Shown here: positions 5,884 through 10,054 of the stretch, piece after piece | How positions within the stretch are numbered: position 1 is the stretch's first letter | How the letters are laid out: every line of letters begins with the position of its first letter | Source: Gammaproteobacteria bacterium | GTDB lineage: Bacteria > Pseudomonadota > Gammaproteobacteria > Steroidobacterales > Steroidobacteraceae | Reading direction: 5' to 3' | Assembly: GCA_030038645.1 (NCBI GenBank) | Contig: JASHSR010000343.1 | Coordinates: 1-10,054, forward strand | DNA: 10,054 nt | The notes under the pieces: model-generated | The model's input: the letters and a program-made list of their open reading frames with translations, nothing else | Told to the model about the DNA's origin: nothing | Database searches by the model: none | Position numbers and translations under genes: made by a program

Positions 5884-8800
5884 GGCGCGCTGCCCGATGC
5901 GGGGTTTGGACGCATGTTCGGCGGCGCTTTGTCGATCACGGGCGGCTGGGGAGGCAGGGTCACAGGGTGCGCCTTGATTTCCTGCTCCAGCACTTCGATG
6001 GCCTTGTCGAGTTGCGGGTCCTTGCCGGCAAGCTGATCGGATACGCTCTCGCTCACCACGATGTCCGGATCGACGCCGTGGCCCTCGACAACGTACTGGC
6101 CACCCAAGCTCACGACGCCCACGAACATGGGCACGGACACGGTGCCCCCGTCGATCAGCGGACCGAGACCGCCGATGCCGACCACGCCTCCCCAGGTGCG
6201 TGTGCCGATGATCGGCCCGAGCTGGGCCTGCTTGAACATGTACGAGAAAATATCGCCATCCGAGGCGGTCGTGCCATTGGTGAGCGCGGCGAGGTGCCCG
6301 ATATAGGTCGCACCGGGATAGGTGCCCGTGACCGTGCTGCCGTGCATGTAGTTGTACGCCAGCAGTTTACGCGACAACCGCTCGATGATGGTCTGGGACA
6401 CGAATCCGCCGCCGTTGTCGCGGACGTCAATGATCAGCCCGGGCTTGCGTAGTTGGGGGTAATACCACTTGATGAACTCGCGCATCCCGTCCGGCTCCAT
6501 GTCGGGGATGTGCAGGTAGCCGATCTTGCCCTCGCTCGCCTTGGCGACGTACTCGCGGTTCGCCTGCACCCAGTCGTAGTAGTGCAGCGGCATCTCGCTC
6601 GCGATCGGCTCGATCAGCACAGTGCGTGCGCCGTTCAGCGACGGCCGCGAGTTGACGGTGAGCTGCACCAGCTGACCGGGGGCGATGCGCAGCAGACGGT
6701 ACGGGTTCTCGTCCGCGGTCAGCGGCGTGCCGTTGATGGACAGCACATAGTCGCCAGCCTTGACGTCCACTCCGAACACGGTCAGCGGCGAGCGGTAGCG
6801 CGGCTCGTCGTTCTCACCGGCGAAGATACGGGCGATCCGATAGCGTCCACTCGCCGCATCCAGCTCGAAACTCGCGCCGAGCAAGCCCACATGCGGCTTC
6901 TCGGGCAGTCCGAGATCGCCACCGGCGACATAAGTGTGCGAGTTGGACAGCTCGGCGATCATCTCGCCGAGGACATAGTTCAAGTCCGTGCGGTCGCCGA
7001 CGTATCGCAGCAAGGGCTCGTACTTGGCGCGGATCGCGTTCCAGTCGTAGCCGTTCATGTTGCTGAAGTAGAAGTAGTCGCGATAGCGGCGCCACACATC
7101 GTTGAAGATCTCGGTGTACTCGGCCTTGGGATCGACCCGCGCAAACAAGCCGTCAAGGTTGACCTCCTTGGGCTCGGGTTTGGCTGCGCCGAGCTCGATG
7201 GCCTTGTAATCCCTGCCGTCGTGCACCAGCAGCGTACCGCCGTCGGCCGACAGCGCGAGGCCCGCACCGCCCTGCGGAGCCTTGTAGGTATACACGTCGC
7301 TCGGCTTGCGGTCCTGGAACGACCACGCCTCGATCTTCGTGGGCATGGCGCTCTCGCGGCCCAGATTCGGCGCGCCGGTGGTCGCGTAGAGGATCGCTTT
7401 CGGCGTGATCGCGAGCCAACGGATGTTGTTGGGCTCGATCGGCGCCAGCATCAAGCGCTGCTCGATACCCTCGAAATCGATGCGATCGTTGATCTGCGAG
7501 ACGGGCGAGCGCGCTGATTTGGGGTTGCCTTTGCGCCTGCCGGCGGCATCCTCGGGGTTGCCGGCGGCCTCATGGGTGGGCTCCTCGTCCGATTCGGACG
7601 CCTCATCATTGCGTGGCGCGAAGGGGTTCTTCACGTCCTTGCGCAGCGCGTAGGCGAGGATCTCGGTGCTGCGGTTGGTCGCGAAATCCAGCTCGACGCC
7701 GGAAATCTGCGGCGACCATTCGCGGTCACCCAGGAAGTATAAATACTTGCCGTCGGGCGAGAACGCGGGGGTGCTGGCGTCGAAGTACTCGCGGCCGAGC
7801 TCGGTGCTCTTGCCGGCGGCCAGGTCATAGACGAACAACCGCGACTGCAGGGTGTTGCGATCGGTCATGGCATAGGCAAGATAGTGCCCACCCGGCGACC
7901 ACGCGTAGCCGCCTCTCGGCAGCCCCGGGAAAGTCCAGACCGCTCCCCCCGGATTCTGCGCGACCACCTTATCGGCCGCGCCCGCCGAGGTGCCGACCGT
8001 GTGTAGGCGGTTGCGGCTGTCGGTGTAGGCGATGTGCTTGCCGTCCGGTGCCCATTTCGTACCGTACAGCCGACCGATCACACCCCGGGTCAACATCACG
8101 GGATTATTTCCGTCGGCATCCCGCACCCAGACTTCCTCCTCGCCGCTCTGGTCGGAGATGTAGGCGACGCGCTTGCCGTCGGGCGCCCAGCTCACTTCGC
8201 GCTCGTGCACGCCCGGGCTATGGGTGAGGTCCAGCGTGATGCCGTGCTCGAGCGGTACGCTGAAGATGTCGCCGCGCGCGGTGAACGCCGCGCGCTTGCC
8301 ATTGGCGCTGAGCGCGAAATCCTCGATGTATCCCTTCACGCTGCGCTCGGACGCGCGCGCCGCAACGAGATCGCTCGGCACCTGGATATCCAGTGCACGG
8401 TCGGTGTTGGAGTGGGTGTCGTACAGATGCAGGATGCCGCCCAGCTCGAACACGATTTGCCCGGCCGCATCGCCGCTCGCCCAGCGCGCGTCGTTGGCTT
8501 TGTAATCGGTCAACTGGGTCGTCGTGCCATCGACGGTGTCGTATCGATAGAGGTTGAGATGCGGGCCGCGGTCGGAGAGGAAGTAGATGTCCTGGCCGAT
8601 CCAGACCGGGTCGCGGTCGGTGTTTGGATCGTTGGTGATGTTCTGCGCCGACTTCGCGGCAAAGTCGTAGATGAACAGGTCCTGCGCCCACCCGCCCTGG
8701 TAGCGATCCCAGTCGCGGAAATCGCGCCACTTGGGCGAATACACGATTTGCTTGCCGTTGGGCGAGTAGCGGCCGACGCCTGCCTGCGGCATCGGCAGCG

Positions 8801-9308
8801 CGGTCGGCAAGCCACCCGTCACGGCCACCGTGAACAGGCGCGGCGCGCTGATCGTGCGCGAGTCGCGCCACGAGCGAAACAGGATGGAGTTGCCGTCCGG
8901 CGTCCAGCCGTAGACCTGATTGTCGAAGCCCCATCGTTGCGCCAAGGGCCCCATCGCCGGGTAGTACGTCAACTGCTTCGGCACACCGCCGCCGGCCGCA
9001 ACCACATAGACCTGGCTATCGCCCCCATACTGCCCAGTGAATGCGATCTGACTGCAATCCGGCGAGAAGCGCGCGGCCATCTCCAGGCCCGGCCCCGCGG
9101 TCAAACGCGTCGCGGTACCGCCCTGCGTCGAGGCAATCCACAGGTCCCCCGCATACGTGAACACCACGCGATCGCCGCAGACGTCCGGGAAGCGCAACAG
9201 GCGCGTTTGCGCCGCGGTCGCCGACGGAGAGGAAGACTGCGAGTGGGCGGGGAGTCCGACCTCCCCTGCCAGCAGTAGGCAACCGACGAACGCGAGCTTC
9301 CGGATCAC
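5880..9308 (-). CDS. Exported tricorn-type protease (beta-propellers, PDZ, S41 domain)
   Basis: The 1142-residue product starts with a signal peptide (about 1-23, IRKLAFVGCLLLAGEVGLPAHS). TolB/WD40-like propeller blades follow (about 35-700), with repeats such as FSPDCSQIAF, YSPNGKQIVY and WAPDGKRVAY. Next come a helical region, a PDZ domain (about 800-900) and an S41 protease core. Tricorn catalytic residues are all visible: Ser790-His791 in SNSHTYV, nucleophile Ser1016 and Asp1017 in ASDGD, and Glu1075 in VVEGHGVDPD. The oxyanion-side motif IDVRDNGGGF is at 960-969. Archaeal tricorn degrades proteasome products in the cytoplasm; here the signal peptide implies the periplasm. A charged low-complexity linker (about 563-605) and a Pro-rich tail (about 1115-1142) are extra. 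The GTG at 9308 is chosen over a longer open frame because GAGG lies 6 bases upstream and the signal peptide starts there. It is the middle gene of a three-gene operon. Confidence 0.92.
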   Translation of the reverse strand: MIRKLAFVGCLLLAGEVGLPAHSQSSSPSATAAQTRLLRFPDVCGDRVVFTYAGDLWIASTQGGTATRLTAGPGLEMAARFSPDCSQIAFTGQYGGDSQVYVVAAGGGVPKQLTYYPAMGPLAQRWGFDNQVYGWTPDGNSILFRSWRDSRTISAPRLFTVAVTGGLPTALPMPQAGVGRYSPNGKQIVYSPKWRDFRDWDRYQGGWAQDLFIYDFAAKSAQNITNDPNTDRDPVWIGQDIYFLSDRGPHLNLYRYDTVDGTTTQLTDYKANDARWASGDAAGQIVFELGGILHLYDTHSNTDRALDIQVPSDLVAARASERSVKGYIEDFALSANGKRAAFTARGDIFSVPLEHGITLDLTHSPGVHEREVSWAPDGKRVAYISDQSGEEEVWVRDADGNNPVMLTRGVIGRLYGTKWAPDGKHIAYTDSRNRLHTVGTSAGAADKVVAQNPGGAVWTFPGLPRGGYAWSPGGHYLAYAMTDRNTLQSRLFVYDLAAGKSTELGREYFDASTPAFSPDGKYLYFLGDREWSPQISGVELDFATNRSTEILAYALRKDVKNPFAPRNDEASESDEEPTHEAAGNPEDAAGRRKGNPKSARSPVSQINDRIDFEGIEQRLMLAPIEPNNIRWLAITPKAILYATTGAPNLGRESAMPTKIEAWSFQDRKPSDVYTYKAPQGGAGLALSADGGTLLVHDGRDYKAIELGAAKPEPKEVNLDGLFARVDPKAEYTEIFNDVWRRYRDYFYFSNMNGYDWNAIRAKYEPLLRYVGDRTDLNYVLGEMIAELSNSHTYVAGGDLGLPEKPHVGLLGASFELDAASGRYRIARIFAGENDEPRYRSPLTVFGVDVKAGDYVLSINGTPLTADENPYRLLRIAPGQLVQLTVNSRPSLNGARTVLIEPIASEMPLHYYDWVQANREYVAKASEGKIGYLHIPDMEPDGMREFIKWYYPQLRKPGLIIDVRDNGGGFVSQTIIERLSRKLLAYNYMHGSTVTGTYPGATYIGHLAALTNGTTASDGDIFSYMFKQAQLGPIIGTRTWGGVVGIGGLGPLIDGGTVSVPMFVGVVSLGGQYVVEGHGVDPDIVVSESVSDQLAGKDPQLDKAIEVLEQEIKAHPVTLPPQPPVIDKAPPNMRPNPASGSAP

Positions 9309-9314
9309 GGACGA

Positions 9315-9318
9315 CCTC
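9315..9318 (-). promoter_or_regulatory. Ribosome binding site of the tricorn-like gene, overlapping the upstream stop
   Basis: The minus strand reads TGAGG, where TGA (9319-9317) ends the TPR-like gene and GAGG (9318-9315) is the ribosome site 6 bases before the GTG at 9308. This fixes the start of the protease gene and implies coupled translation of the two genes. Confidence 0.6.
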
Positions 9319-10054
9319 AATCCAGCCGTATCCCACCCGCGCGTCGCTGCGCCTGCTCGATGCGTGCGCGCCACTCGCGTGTGTCGTGAAGCCTCGCGAT
9401 GGCGGGGATCAGGTGGTCGACGAGACCGCTCGCTTCGTGCAGCAGCGCTGCGCGGTGCGGCGCATCGGTGAGCGACTGCGCGTACAGGCCTTCGGCGAGC
9501 TCGAGCGGCAACCACTGATCGCCATGATTCTTCTTGGCGAGCGCGCGGTACATCGTGACGACCGGGCCTATCGTCTGAGCCGCCTCCGGTCCCTTGCCCT
9601 CGCGCGCGAGCGCCATCGAGAGCCAGATGGCAATCTGAGCCACATTGCGCTGATGCCTCACATCTCTACGTGCGCCGGCCTTGATCACCTTCAGCGCCGC
9701 GCGCTCGGATTGCGCGGCCGCGGCGAAGTTTCGCAGACCGTATTCGGCATGACCCTCGAAATCGGAAAGAGCCTCGAGCAGGTTATTCTTCAGCGAGGTA
9801 TCAACGGACCCACGAGGTTCGACAGCCTGCAGTCGCGCAAGAGTGTCGCGTCCGATGCGTCGCGTCGTGCCGAGGTCGCTGTGCTCATAGGCAATATTCA
9901 TCGCCGTGTAGGTGCGCAGCGCATCGATGAACACCGCCATGTTGCTGCCGGTGAATCCAAGCTTGTGGAGCGTGCGCGGGCTCAGGAAGGCCTGAGCCGC
10001 CGCGACGGTTGCAGCCGCCCCAGCCGCGTCACCGAGCTGCGCCTGCCGAGACGC
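9317..10054 (-). CDS. Helical TPR-like repeat protein, C-terminal part (partial)
   Basis: The frame is open from the right edge of the window to TGA at 9319-9317, giving 245 visible residues; the start lies outside. The sequence is almost wholly alpha-helical and Ala-rich, with spaced pairs of helices of the tetratricopeptide kind, for example around the segments DFEGHAEYGLRNFAAAAQSERAA (split here: DFEGHAEYGLRNF then AAAAQSERAA) and IAIWLSMALAREGKGPEAAQ. No catalytic motif, membrane segment or signal peptide is seen in the visible part. Such tails often follow a kinase or winged-helix DNA-binding domain in proteobacterial proteins, but no such domain can be seen here. The gene ends 8 bases before the tricorn-like protease start on the same strand, so it is probably the first or an upstream gene of that operon and may serve as its sensor, regulator or scaffold (inference). 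Confidence 0.7.
   Translation of the reverse strand, partial: ASRQAQLGDAAGAAATVAAAQAFLSPRTLHKLGFTGSNMAVFIDALRTYTAMNIAYEHSDLGTTRRIGRDTLARLQAVEPRGSVDTSLKNNLLEALSDFEGHAEYGLRNFAAAAQSERAALKVIKAGARRDVRHQRNVAQIAIWLSMALAREGKGPEAAQTIGPVVTMYRALAKKNHGDQWLPLELAEGLYAQSLTDAPHRAALLHEASGLVDHLIPAIARLHDTREWRARIEQAQRRAGGIRLD

Noticed and set aside
6453..9278. Long + strand open frames (6453-7517 and 8034-9278) opposite the tricorn-like gene
   Set aside because: They have no recognisable domain and mirror the codon bias of the real minus-strand gene, which carries clear catalytic motifs.
9309..9515. Upstream start for the tricorn-like protein at 9515
   Set aside because: The extra residues are Arg-rich, overlap the TPR-like gene, and would bury the signal peptide that begins at the GTG at 9308.
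1..10054. Mobile element, defence system, CRISPR array or RNA gene
   Set aside because: No transposase, integrase, terminal inverted repeats, regularly spaced repeats or tRNA/rRNA-like sequence was recognised; all genes fit metabolic or proteolytic roles.

Overview
The window is GC-rich, densely coded bacterial DNA with short intergenic gaps, GTG as well as ATG starts, and two exported peptidases with typical N-terminal signal peptides. Gene content suggests a Gram-negative proteobacterium. A gamma- or alphaproteobacterium able to use lignin-type aromatics is the best guess, but nothing here fixes the genus.

Left part (1-3900) is an aromatic-catabolism module. It opens with the last 53 codons of an acyl-CoA dehydrogenase-like gene on the + strand. 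A LigM-type, tetrahydrofolate-dependent aryl O-demethylase (194-1594, - strand) converges on it. Upstream of that gene, on the same strand, is an amidohydrolase-2 family enzyme of unknown substrate (1830-2717). This is transcribed divergently from a very clear 5-carboxyvanillate decarboxylase (ligW, 2842-3900, + strand). In the known lignin-biphenyl route, LigW turns 5-carboxyvanillate into vanillate, and LigM removes the vanillate methyl group to give protocatechuate. The pair could therefore make two consecutive steps, with the middle amidohydrolase as the unexplained partner. The 124-base divergent gap holds a perfect TATAAT box, a TATCAT box and a 9-base inverted repeat placed like an operator. 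The 235-base gap upstream of ligM holds a candidate promoter and three degenerate tandem repeats.

Right part (3979-10054, all - strand) is a tight operon running towards the left: the 3' part of a helical TPR-like protein (9317-10054, cut by the window edge), a large exported tricorn-type protease (5880-9308), and an exported M61-family metallopeptidase with a PDZ domain (3979-5883). The first two genes are 8 bases apart, and the stop of the first overlaps the ribosome-binding site of the second. The protease and M61 genes overlap by 4 bases (GTGA). This looks like a translationally coupled, envelope-located protein/peptide degradation pair, recalling tricorn and its aminopeptidase partners but outside the cytoplasm.

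The two modules meet tail to tail around 3901-3978, where only short GC-rich palindromes are seen. No RNA genes, insertion sequences, CRISPR arrays or phage genes were recognised.
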